Assembly (NCBI RefSeq): GCF_010093535.1
Contig: NW_022985167.1
Location: 1,097,335-1,161,334, forward strand
Direction of reading: 5' to 3'
DNA: 64,000 nt
DNA from: Lindgomyces ingoldianus
Taxonomy: Eukaryota; Ascomycota; Dothideomycetes; Pleosporales; Lindgomycetaceae
Shown piece by piece: positions 35,060-46,311 of this stretch (positions are counted from its first letter, which is position 1; every line of letters starts with the position of its first letter). The position numbers and the translations under genes were made by a program. The notes beneath the pieces were generated by a model that searched no databases, was not told where the DNA came from, and was given only the letters and a program-made list of their open reading frames with translations.

Positions 35060-35676
35060 TCAAAACCAACTCTTGCCTTCCTTCTTTCTAGCTTCTTTCC
35101 GTGCATTCATCTGTGCCGATTATGCAGGGTCAGCGATCGCTCTGATTTAAGTGGATCTAGAGGAGGCGCGGGTAGAGAGGAACAGCCTGGGTCGGGAGAT
35201 AAGGAGGCGAGCCGCGCTCTTCCCATATCATGTCGTATTAAGATAGCAACATCAATGTACATACCCATTGCACCTTACAGTCTCGATAAGCCCTGTAGAT
35301 CGCGCGCATAAGTTAGCATGTGAATATATAAATGGTGAGGCGCGCGAGGGGGATATTCAAGGGAATCCTAGGCTGAAACAGTGAAGATGGGATGCAGAGG
35401 TTAATGTGAAGGACTGGGCTGGGGCGTTCGTACTGGAAAAAATCAACACACATTTCCCTATCGCCACCGTTGCGGTGCAGACATTTGATGCTCTTCTGTG
35501 CGGCGGCTTGACATGGGTCGAAGTATTCACTGTACTGCTTGCTGTTGAAAGCTATCGTGAGTTTTCCAGGTTGCTGGTCAGGCGCAAGGTCAGGGAACAA
35601 CGCACCTCTCAAACTTGGTGGCGGTCGGCCCGGTCCAGGTCGTTGTTTCTGTCTCTGCCGAATCTTTTTCTCCCAT
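35060..35676 (-). CDS. COX23: COX23-like twin CX9C protein of the mitochondrial intermembrane space
   Basis: An 85-residue CHCH protein hidden by splitting into four tiny exons: 35606-35676, 35434-35541, 35265-35292 and 35060-35110 (minus strand; introns 64, 141 and 154 bp). All junctions have GT...AG ends and keep frame. The joined protein begins MGEKDSAETETT and contains KFESKQYSEYFDPC. The CHCH domain has C-x9-C (CQAAAQKSIKC) and C-x9-C (CVDFFQAYRDC), with the second motif spanning the exon 2/3 junction. It ends with a basic tail, MNARKEARKKEGKSWF. Yeast Cox23 is needed for cytochrome c oxidase assembly and is imported by Mia40 through these cysteines. The NGGDREMC linker fits Cox23 better than Cox17 or Cox19. 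Confidence 0.85.
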
Positions 35677-38033
35677 CGTGACCGATGTCGTGTGCCAAAA
35701 GGGAGCTGTCACTTGTCAGGTGCATGCAGCTGCATGGAGCGTCGTTGCAAAACACTCTGCTCTCGGAGGAACCCTGAAGGCTCTAGCGGGAGGCCCGTGC
35801 AGTGTGACGATGTTATCGATAAGCAAGCGAGGGGCCATGCAGACAGACTGTTGCACGCGAGATCTGCATCTCAAGTGGGGAGCTCGGACCAGGTTTATAC
35901 GCAGCAGATGAAGACGTTAGTGTTTCAATGTTAGGGACGGACAGTGGAAGCACCGAAGCAGTAATGGAGGGTTGGCTTGGGGATATGCAGGAGCCGTGAT
36001 TGTTGGGAGCATTGGGAGCAGCGAATTGCCCACCGCTTGAACGCCTTCCCCCGCATCTGCCCTCGTCATGAGAAGGGTTGACGTGGAGATTCGATAAAAG
36101 AAAGCTTGCTCTTGGTTCGTCCGCTTTGATGCGGCTCGAGAGCTTCCAGTTTCTTCTGTTCGTTCGCCGTAATTCTGTCAATAATTAGAAACTCTGCTTG
36201 CCTTGGTCCTGCCGCTCCAGCACACTACTGCATTCATGCCTTAACGGCGTTATATAATGACAGAATCTGGAACCACGACTGTGGGCGTGGTAGCCAGCGG
36301 GAAGTCATCCGATGCAAATCCGTACGAATAGGAACAAAGATGTGGAGGCATGGTGGTTTGGCTGAGGAGGGGCTTTGGACCTTCCAATCGTGATGTCTTA
36401 TTTCGGCCAATCCGCCTCCGTTCTCGGACTTTCAGCGCGCATCTGAAGCGGTGGTTGGCAAATTATCAATGCTGAGCTGCAGCAAGCAAAAATGGTACCT
36501 GTAGACGAACGTAGGAGCAGGCGAGACGCGCAGTTGCTGAGTAGATCGGCGAGCTAGTCATCTATCTGTTCCCAAGCGTGGCTGATAGTCATCGATGTTC
36601 AATAACCAATGTGCAGGACCCATTCGAGGGGCTGATGCGCTTCCCCATTTTCAGGCATAAATTCCATTCAACCCCAGGCACTCCGGACGCTCAAGACTCC
36701 TTCATGACTCCACTTAGATAACTTCATGTCATGGCACTCTGCTAGCCCTCCACACCTTTCGATTTGCACCTCCACTTTTGATGTACGTGTCTTTATCGCC
36801 GCCTGACAGGGCCAATGCTCGTCAACGAATTGAGCGATGAACGTTACTCCAGTGTGTTCGCGACTGTGGCCATGAAGACGCGAATGCCGTATTGACTCCT
36901 CAACTTCGACAATTGTCCAGCATTAGCTTTGCCGGGGTGCATCGTGAACGCCTTTGTTGCAATTGCTGCAACAAAGCAGACCAGGACCTGGAATCTCAGG
37001 TGACGCAGCCCGTGGATCCCGGGTTTCCGTGAACAGAAACTCTTTCCATCCAGAAACAAAGTTCGTGAAGAAAGCTCCTCATCCCGAAGATTCAGACTGT
37101 GGCCGTGCAGAATTCCGCAAATCGATGTGTGAAAGAAAGGAAGTTACCATTCGCACATGCGCTGGTAAGCCCGTGGTGCAGTAGTGATCTGGGCCGACGA
37201 GCGTCGATAAGAGCGATAAGATCAGAATCCCCGGTAATGCTCGAAAGCGCGCAACAGCGAGGGTCCTCGATGCTCAGCGAGCCCGTCGATGAACCGAAAT
37301 CAGCCTGAGATGACCTCGCGCCAATAATAAAACGCAATTCTGGTGTGGAGGGAATCCGACGATGAACGTTGTGGCTAACTTTGCGCCGCCCTGGCGGTAG
37401 CAAAAGCCGACTCAATCCGGGGGTACATGTTGTGCCATCAGCTGCGATGCCACGCATCGACAAGAGACTAGATGATCGAGGGCCGAATATAAAAGAGTGA
37501 AAGACCACCGTTGCCGCAGTCTCTTCCTACTATCCCTCATCATCGTGAAAGCGATCGAGATATATTTTGCTTGCCTGCTTGCCTTATTAGTTGTTGAATC
37601 AGTTCGTGTTTGGGACTTGACCTCACTCTGCCACACAACATCAACATCTCCGCCCACTATCCCTATCCCAGGCCCGGTTGCTCCCATAGGTGAGCTTTCA
37701 TTCATATTTTCATGCTTTTCCCTACAGTCGTCAATGTTCTTGTAAAAGTGCCTATGGGACTACGATGACCCCTGGTCTCTGTTATCTACCGCAAAATTTC
37801 TCTTTGGCCTCGCCCCTCAAATTCTCTGCAACTAGCTCACAGTGGTGACTGCACCCCTATATAATTTTTAGCAACATCACTCTGTTGTGTATCCCATAAA
37901 TACCTGAACATTTCCTTTCCAGCCTAAACTTCCGCCCGTTTCCTTTTCCTACTCTTTCCATTATTGCTACATCTTAGCATACTCATCTCAACCGTTCTGA
38001 TGAATTCGAGCTGTAGTCAAGCGCAAAGACTCG
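35677..38033. other. intergenic, 2.36 kb
   Basis: Divergent space between COX23 (minus) and the oxygenase-like gene (plus). There are several 70-140 codon frames (35813-36181 minus, 37092-37508 minus, 37497-37745 plus, the last hydrophobic), but none has a family motif. The last 500 bp, pyrimidine-rich, are probably promoter and leader. Confidence 0.45.
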
Positions 38034-39295
38034 ATGGCTGCTATCGCTACTCAACGTGCCTCGGCGCTTCCCCGCCCAAACTTCAGGCCTATTATTGAGC
38101 ATGCCACCATCCAGAAGCCGGCTCAGAAAGTGGTTAAGTTCGACCCGAAGAAGCATCTTGCATACACACCCCCATCTCAGATCGTTATGATGAAGGATAT
38201 TGGATATCCGGAGGATGTTGGCGTGTCCCCAGTGGCTGTCTCCCAGCCATTCCAGCTCTTCTCTCATGAGGCCATTGAGCATATGAGAATGGAGATCTTC
38301 AAACCCGAGGTCACGGAACACTGCAGCTATAGCAGCAACATCGCTGCGTGTCAGCTTCGAGGCTATGCATCGAAGTAAGTATATGACCTAGTATTATTGT
38401 TCGAGGCGTATTGGAGTTGACGACGTTTAGGTTTGCTCCATTTACCTATGACGCATGGAACCACCCTGAGACTCTTGCCATTATTTCGAAGATCGCAGGT
38501 GTCGAACTCGTGCCAGAAATGGATTATGAAATTGGACACATCAACTTCTCCGTCAAGACAGATGAGCAGACCAAAGAAGAGATCACCGCTATAAACAAGC
38601 AGAAACGCTTCTTCGATGAGGACGAGGGTATTGCAGGTTGCCCATGGGAGGACGACAAGCCCGTAGTTGGGTGGCACACAGACAGCTATCCTTTCGTTTG
38701 CGTCCTCATGTTAAGTGATTGCACTAACATGGTTGGAGGAGAGACTGCCCTTCGCACAGCGAATGGTGAAGTCCTTAAAGTCCGGGGTCCCCAAGAGGTA
38801 AGCTTTCAATCCACTAATGGTATTTAGCAAACCTAATCCACATGTTAGGGCTGTGCGGTTATCTTGCAAGGGCGATACATCACTCATCAAGCCCTGCGTG
38901 CTCTTGGTGCGAAAGAGCGAATCACTTCCGTGACTAGCTTCCGCCCTCGATCTCCTTTCATGAAGGACGATTCAGTGCTCACCACTGTTCGACCAATTTC
39001 AGATCTCTCAGAGCTTTATTACGATTTTGCGGAGTATCGTTGCGAGATCATAGAAGAGCGGCTTCGGAAGGAGCGCAAGGAGATCATCGCTCGCCGCAGG
39101 GCTCGAAAGAAGTTTAACACTCTTGCACACAAGAGATTTCTTGAGGAGTCGATTGCCTTCTTGGAGCACACCAATAGCGAGATTGTCGAGGATAGCAAGG
39201 TCATCCCAGGGCACATCAAAGAAGTGAACTATCCAGATGTCGTAGTTGGCGCTCCGGAAGAAGCCCACTCTGCGAAGCGTGCTCGAGTTGAGTAG
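38034..39295 (+). CDS. 2-oxoglutarate/Fe(II)-dependent oxygenase-like protein
   Basis: Three exons: 38034-38374, 38431-38797 and 38849-39295 (introns 56 and 51 bp); about 384 residues. The double-stranded beta-helix core carries the iron triad: H196-x-D198 in VVGWHTDSYPF and H249 in GRYITHQAL. An Arg-rich strand (ERITSVTSFRPRSP, R260/R268) could bind 2-oxoglutarate. A NMVGGETALR loop sits between them. The tail is helical and strongly charged (EERLRKERKEIIARRRARKK) and ends AKRARVE, which suggests nuclear or nucleic-acid contacts but no proven site. No transmembrane segment or signal peptide. The substrate is unknown, and neighbouring genes give no pathway hint. A related fungal oxygenase family without characterised members is likely. 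Confidence 0.75.
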
Positions 39296-40290
39296 GAATT
39301 GAAAATGATTGTCGCTTCGGATTGTTGCAATGGACACACGCTCTCTTTTTACTCTAGCATTTTGGAAGCTCATACTTTCTTTCTGGTACGTAACATGATA
39401 GCATGAGTGCCGTACATGGGTGAGATTTGGTGTACATGGGTGGTGCCGGACGACAATTTGAGGGGTCTGTTGCTTCGGTTGTGCTGTTGGGATGGGGATC
39501 GTTTCGGTAGCCAGTGTATGCGAGGTTATTCACACATTACCAGCAAACATGGAACATACAGACTACGAGTGTGAACAGGGACTAGAAGTGCAATGAGTGT
39601 ATTTGAGCGGACCACAGATGCGTAATCAATGGAGCGGGGAGAAGTGAGAAGCAAGGAAATTCCTGCTACACCCAATTTGGCATTTACCGTTGAGCACGTC
39701 AACTGGCCCCGCTTCATGGGCAACTACATCACAATTGAGTCAGGGCCTTTGACGCAGTTGATCAGCAGCACATCCAAAGCCTGAAGTTGACTTACGTTCA
39801 GTTGAGACACCTCCCGCGCGCAAAACTGCGATCGGGGGATCGGTTAACAAGGATCAGCAAGGAGATGGGAGGCAGTGGTGAGAAGCAGCTGCAAAGCTCG
39901 GCGTGTGGTGGTGAAGCACAGGGCGTAGAATATCTGTAACAAGCGCGAGGGTCACAGTTCTGCGACAATGGCTGGTGAAAGTGCGTTCATCACAATTGCT
40001 GGGGACGTGCAGACAAGGCGACAAGATGGGATGCGGTGCTGGTGAATGGAGGAGGAGTGGATTGGTGAAGCGGGAAGGGCAATGGCGCTTATTTCAGTTG
40101 GAACCAGGGCCTTAGTCATCGGTAGCCCATCCATGTCGGGCAGAAGCACGGCAACTTCGACCTGCATCCGCTTTCCGTACATTGACAGCCGTCCAGCGTG
40201 CCTTCCCGGCTTGGAAGTGCATGCAGGCCGTCCCTTCCTTCTTCTGAATTCGTTTCCATTGCTCTTGTCTATTTCCTGCATCCCTCCAGC
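39296..40290. other. intergenic, 995 bp
   Basis: 3' region of the oxygenase-like gene and promoter of the RING gene. On the minus strand there are good-looking splice signals (donor AACGTAAGT near 39795) but only a 65-codon frame (39526-39723) without motifs. I could not support a gene. Confidence 0.5.
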
Positions 40291-43200
40291 ATGGACACAC
40301 GACCGTCGCCAACCCCGCCGGCCGCTGCCCGCCCAAAGAACTCCACCTCGCCCTCGACGCCCTCACAAGTCGCCGGGAGCTCGCAGCAACCAGCGACTAT
40401 GCCGTCTGGCTCGAAGCCCCCGAGGGGCACCACGCCGGCAGCAAGTCGGTCGGCTATCAAGCTCACCGAAGGCAATAAGCCCGCGCGGCCCTCCAGTAAA
40501 GACAGCCTGAAGCAGAAGATGATGAAGAAGCCAGAGGAAGCTCCAAGGCTGAGCAAGTCAGAAGAGGTGGGCTCGTTGTGGAGCACAATGGGACAAAGAA
40601 ATGTTCGGCTGACCTTTGTGCAGCAACTAAAAGCTTTGAAGTCCGACTTTGACGGCCTCCGCACCCACATTACTTGCAAAATCTGTGATCGACTCCTCTA
40701 CGAGCCGTACATTATATCATGTGGGCACACGTACTGCTACAGCGTCAGTTCCATGTCTGCAATGCTCTATTCTACGGTCTAATCAATTACAGTGCCTCTG
40801 CACTTGGTTTCTGAACAACAAGGCTCGAAAAACTTGCCCGGACTGCCGAACGGTAGTGACCCACCCACCCGCGCCTGCCTATGTCGTGAGTACTTGCAAT
40901 TATATGCCCACAGTTCAGACACTAATTTGTCAAAACCACCAGATCCGAGAGATGACCCTCATCTTTGTCAACCGCGCAGAGCTCCTTCCCGCGGGAGAAA
41001 CGCTAGAGCAGCATGCCAAATGGCAGAAAGAAGAGGCAGACGCTGTTCAGCAAGACAAAAACAACACAGATTCGAAGACTGGTGGGCTCTTCAAAGGTTG
41101 CTTCCGTTCAAATCGTCCTACCCCCTCCCTCCGGGTGGTCCGGGATCAGGAAGACGGTGTTGATCGGTGCCCAATGTGCTCTTGGGAACTTGAAGACGGG
41201 GAATGTGGCCAGTGTGGCCTGACTTTCGACGATAATGGAGAGTTGACCTGGGGCGATAGTTTTGGAGGGTTTAGTGACATGGACGAAACCTCTGAACGAG
41301 ACATGTCAGGCGAGGACCTCGACCCTGATCTCGATATGGAAGATGGTTATGATGGCTATGACGAGCCTATAGATGGGTGGCAAGACTACCTGGGAGACGA
41401 AGGCCCCTTCATGATGCGACGATTCCTCGAAACCGGAATTGCGCCCGGAGCATATGGACGCCGGCGGCGATTGACCCACAGCGAAGCAGGCAGCAGACGG
41501 TCATATAGTCAAAGCATCGTCTCAGACATCTACACGGATGAGATGGACACAGTGGAGGAAGAGGATGAAGAAGGCTTAGACGAAGACTCCTCGATGAATG
41601 ACTTCATTGAGGATGGTGAGTCTGGGCCAGCTACGTCACGCGCTGCTTCATCCACGCCTGCAGAGACTCCACAACCATCGTCTCTTCAGACTGGATCACA
41701 GAGGCGGGCTCGTCGCATTGTGGAATCGGAGGCTTCTTCAAGCATCGGCAGTGTTCCCGAGGAGGAAGATGAAGAGGATGAGGGCCCAATTCGCCCAGGC
41801 AGGCGCAACATCGCACAGACTCGCATCCTAAATCGAGCAAATGGCGTTCGAAGGCCTATAGCCCCGCCGTCTTCGGCGTCAGAGACATCGCTTGATCAAG
41901 ACCTCGACGAGGATACGCGCCGCTTGCTCCAATCAGAAGGTTGGATGCTCCAACATGACGGACCAGATGACGATATGGATGAGGATGATGAGGATGATGA
42001 TAGTGATGGCGGAAGAACGACCGTTGGGTGGGATGCGACCGCGATTTCAAATGACAGAGTCCGAAGGGGCGGTTCTCTAACACCTACTGCAGATCGACCA
42101 CGGCCTAATGCCCCAATCCGTCCGCCCTCTCGAGTGGGCAATACTCGATTTCCTGACGCATCGCGCGGCCTACGACGACGAAGCTCGGTCCTCTCCTCAT
42201 CAACAGTCAACTATGAGGACGGGGAAGCCGACGATGACGATTCAGATCTAGATCAAGATGGAGATCTCACAATGGCAGCAATGAACTCTCTACGATATCG
42301 CCGCTCCCGTGCTCAGATGCGGCAGTCTGCAGCATTCTCACATCCTAGCAGTCGGTTCGCAAACCGCGGCCTCTCCCAAGGGGATGCCATTGATCTTGAC
42401 ACTGATGACAACTCAGATACTGCTCAACCAACTAGCGGTCGACGTATGGCACCTCGAACGCGCCGGCAAGAATACGATCCCCGAATTAGTTGGATGTTCG
42501 CCGACCACCAGCGGGCTCTGCAGGATTATCAAAGGCCAGGCTCTCTTCTCGATCAGGAGCCTCGTTCCACAACACCAATCGCTCGTCCGCGCACTGCAAA
42601 CAGGAACCGGCCAAGCCCGGCGCAGCCAGTTTCTCCGTTTATGCCTCCCGTACCTTCTCGATTGCGTACTCCTCTAATGAATAACTCTTCAAACCATCCA
42701 ACTTCGCCCTCTGGACAAACATCTCCACCCAGTCGCGCCGGCATTTTCCAAAACATGCACACAACTGCTGGTTTAGAGAGCCCTCTTAGAGTAGATCGCG
42801 CAGCATCTGTCGCCTCGAATAGTACTGCTTCGAGTGCCATTAATACCCCTTCTTCCAGCATCACTTCACTGCCATCTGCCAATACCATTTCCCAGGCGCA
42901 GGCTAACGCAGCTGTTGATATGATTGACCGGCCCCCAAGCAGGGTTGGCGCGCGGCCCCCGTCCGCAAACGGACGACGAAACTCAACCGGGTTCTCTCCT
43001 GTATATCCTGGGTTTCCCCATCCTAACGTGGGGCTCAACATTGGCGGTCGTATTTTCCAACCTCCCCGGCTGGGAAACCCCTGGGGCGCTTTTGTCCAAC
43101 CTGGTGGTGTGAGGACGCGTAGTTCACGAGCGCAGTTGAGGGAGCAAACATCAACTGCTACGCTAAGGGCTGTCAACTCGCGGGCGAATATAAGAGATGT

Positions 43201-43861
43201 GGTCAATCCATCCCAGGGCATGAGATCACCACCATCTCGAATCGATCTGCGAGCCCAGCCGTCACGCCGCCGTTTGAACAATCAATCTTCGACTCGCACA
43301 CTTCGAGCGAGTGAGCATGCTCGACCTCCCCAGTCACCTACTGCAAATACGGGGTCTGCTACATCTCCTGTCGCCCGTCCAGCTAGATTCACACCAGATG
43401 AGCGGGATACCCTTGCCCGTGAGCTCATCAACAACAGGATGCGTGCGCTTGGGGGGACATACCAAACACGTCCTACTCCAGTACGCACAAATCCCTGGCG
43501 GCCCAGCACGTCCCCAGAAGCTGTACCTGTAAACGCCGGACCAGTTGCACCTCAGCACATCAGAAGCAACTCTAATGAGTCCATGGCCTCTATCGGCTCG
43601 TCTGGAACCGCCAGCGGTGCTCCTCCCTCCCCAAATTTAAACCGACGTCGAAGCAGGCGTGACATATCAGTTGCTACAGCCTCGGCTTTCCCCATCTCGC
43701 AAGCCACTTTCTCTCCACCAGCAAATACCTATACGAACAGCTACCTCCGAACCCGGCAAGGTTCTCTCACAGGAGGCAGTCCAGCCTACGAGTCACCAAT
43801 CAACACCAACACTAGGGGGTTGAGCCCTATGGTCGCTGCTGGAAACAGTGGTCTTCTCTGA
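40291..43861 (+). CDS. large RING-finger protein, probable E3 ubiquitin ligase
   Basis: Three exons: 40291-40743, 40793-40885 and 40943-43861; about 1154 residues. The start is the ATG at 40291 (MDTRPSPTPP). The RING finger (C3HC4, residues 129-169) reads CKICDRLLYEPY, then SCGHTYCYSC, then CPDC. It is split by the 49 bp intron 1 between two cysteine ligands, so intron 1 must be removed for a working domain. Intron 2 (57 bp) is a multiple of three without a stop. After the RING comes a helical region (REMTLIFVNRAELLP) and a small second zinc-ribbon-like motif (CPMCSWELEDGECGQCG). The remaining 800 residues are low-complexity: acidic runs (DEEDEDDD) and Ser/Pro/Arg-rich sequence, likely disordered. 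The role is probably ubiquitin transfer, with unknown substrate. Confidence 0.85.
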
Positions 43862-44289
43862 ATACATTTCCCATAACCACCATACCCTCTTTCCTTTACC
43901 TTTCATTTTGGATCTTGGAGTCATGGCTGAGCAAATGATACCGGATCGCATAGGCGGCATTCATGAATGTATACGACCCCTCATTCTGTTCCCTGTTCTC
44001 TGGCATTCGTGGCATTAAAATGGGTGGGGGCATTTTGTATGGGCGTTTATTGTTTTTTGTGGCATTGCGCTTATACCAATTGGCATGGCTTTCTGGCTGA
44101 ACGGAAGTACTTTCTGGACGGGCTTGGGATGGGTGGGTTTTATTGGGACGGGCATATCTTAGGTAGCTTACTTATAGCCGGTGGTGGCCGTTTCCACTGG
44201 AGTTTAGAGGAATATATCAAGTTTCTGGGTAAATTTTTATTCCTTTGTTGACGCCTAGTTTTCAGCTATCATGGAGCGCGAAAAGCCAG
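43862..44289. other. convergent intergenic, 428 bp
   Basis: 3' regions of the RING gene (plus) and the GST-kappa-like gene (minus). Nothing else seen. Confidence 0.6.
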
Positions 44290-45714
44290 TTAGAGCAGAG
44301 CTCTCCAGCCTTTGCTTCCAGGCCTGTCAAGTCCTAGATGGTCGCACAATTGACCCATGTGGTCAACGCCCCAGTACGCTTCTGTCTCGCCTTTGGAATT
44401 CGTGGCTATATCACCAAGTCAGCTTCATTATTCCTTCCCCTTCACTAATGCCCCCAACCCCCCTCAAAGCCAAGTAAATCCAGAAAGACTCACCAACAAA
44501 CCAAGGCAACCCAAACGCCCCCTCCTGAAAGGCCTTGTCCGTATTCGCAATCAACTGCTTCTTAATCTCGTCCGTCGTACTCCGCTCTACAATTTTCTTG
44601 GCCTCGGCTTCGGAGCCCACGATCGTCTTTATGATGTCGAGTAGATTTTCGGGAGATGTTGGTGTGTTGTAGTGAACCCAGAAGTTTTGGTAGAAGAGGG
44701 AGAGGGCGTGCGGGAGAGAGGAGGGGTGGGAGAGGGATAGAGAGGTTAGGACGCGCTGGATCTGTGGAGTGTGGAGTTAGTTTGAGTGTTTGGAATTTGA
44801 GGGAAATAGAGGGGGATAATTACAGAGATTGTATTGATTGGAAAGCCGGGGGGGACTTCATCCGAGATGGGGACATTGAGAAGCTTACACCAGCGCTTCC
44901 GTTCGGTGTTAATCCATTTGTCCTTGTCTGGGAGTGGGGTGTTGTTAGTGGGGCTGAAGTAAATGTAAACAGGAATGTTGAAATGTTTGTAGCGAGGTCC
45001 AAGCAAAAATAAAAACAGAAGCGTAAGATGTGTAGTGCAAACTCAAGATTCCAATTCAAGGGCGTCCGTCGGGCGTGTAAGAAACCTGAAAGCCGCTGGT
45101 GCTGTTCAAACTCTCTAACCTCTTTTGTATAAATGTACCATCCAACTATAAGAAACACGCTAGAAGGCATAATCCCGGATCATACACAAACAAAGAAAAT
45201 AGACCAAGTCTTACTCTTAACTTGCAACGGTGGGGCATTTCCACACCTCTTCATCAATCCGCCCAAAAAGATCGGTATATACGTGATCTCGCATTGTTTA
45301 AACACAGGGAAGTTCTACTATTGGGTTAGCTGCCCCTCTCGCACTAGGATATCTCCGGGGGAATCTCTGTGTGTGCACGTGCGTTCTCATTCCTAGCTGC
45401 TAGAGGTGCGTGCATATAAGGTAGTTGGATTAGGGGAATTCCTTAGAGTTTGGGGCGGGAAGAGTTTGACAGAGCGGAGGGTGCTATTCCGCAAGCATCT
45501 GGCAAGATCCCGAATAAGAAACACAAACACAGGAACACAGTGTAAGAATCCCATCCCAGACTCTCCACGCGTTAACAAATCGACGCCAAAATGACGAGCT
45601 CGGCAACGCACGAATTACAACTGTAAAAGGGCAACGTACCTGCAGCGCATAAAACCCAATATAGGCAAACGGAGACACAATGTCAACGAAAAGGGTAATC
45701 TTAGGTTTTGACAT
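44290..45714 (-). CDS. GST-kappa / DsbA-like thioredoxin-fold protein
   Basis: A 220-residue member of the DsbA/2-hydroxychromene-2-carboxylate isomerase/GST-kappa family. Five exons on the minus strand: 45640-45714, 45215-45314, 44824-44927, 44494-44761 and 44290-44405. Frame is preserved at every junction. It starts MSKPKITLFVDIVSPFAYIG, where the Ser of the DIVSPFAY motif is the usual glutathione-activating residue. The family core FLGGLMKRCGN and KNKDKWI follows, then a helical insertion domain (NTERKRWCKLLNVPI). The thioredoxin-fold C-half has GAFGLPWFVG and GVDHMGQLCDHLGL. Family members conjugate or isomerise small molecules with glutathione, in mitochondria or peroxisomes in animals. 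Intron 1 is 325 bp, far longer than its neighbours. Confidence 0.88.
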
Positions 45715-46311
45715 TGTGCTTAATGAGCTTGACTAGTGAACAAGAAGTTTCTAGATATAGAAATGTGGGGAGTTTAGGTTAGGAATATAAAGACTGGTGA
45801 GGTTGATGTTGAGTGATCATTTAAATCTGGAGCTTGGGAGGTCCGAACAGCCGAGGCAGATCCGTAGGGCGGGGATTTGAGCTGAAGCTCTTTCGCAGGC
45901 CTTACCTGAACTTGGCATTTTTATTGTTAGCTACTCTGGCAGCACCGAGGTCTATTTTGCTGTCTGCGTAGTACCTCTCTTGAGTGGTCTCCACATTTCA
46001 TGACTGCTCCAAATGGATGATCTGAGCTACTGAAGTGGGGACGCCACCCTTCATACTTCATTCTATCTTAACAAATACGAGTAGCTATCCAAGAGTCCAC
46101 TCAGCGATTCCTTACACGCTTGCAAAAATTTGAAGCCTTCTCGTTCACGCTGTGCCAAGTACCTGTCCTCGTTAATATAGTTCCAGTTCAAATGCGAATC
46201 TCGACTCTTAGAGCTTCTTTCTACACGGTATGCACTGGAGCCATATGCTGCTTCTCCGTGAAAATTCTGTTAATCACGTAGATTTATGCATCAAATGAGG
46301 CCTGAGGACCG
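45715..46311. other. intergenic, 597 bp
   Basis: Promoter of the GST-kappa-like gene and 3' region of SAD1. No gene or clear repeat. Confidence 0.6.

Noticed and set aside
39526..39723. Small spliced gene on the minus strand
   Set aside because: Donor-like signals exist, but the only frame is 65 codons without a family match.
42553..43281. 242-codon minus-strand frame
   Set aside because: Antisense to the disordered part of the RING protein, a composition artefact.
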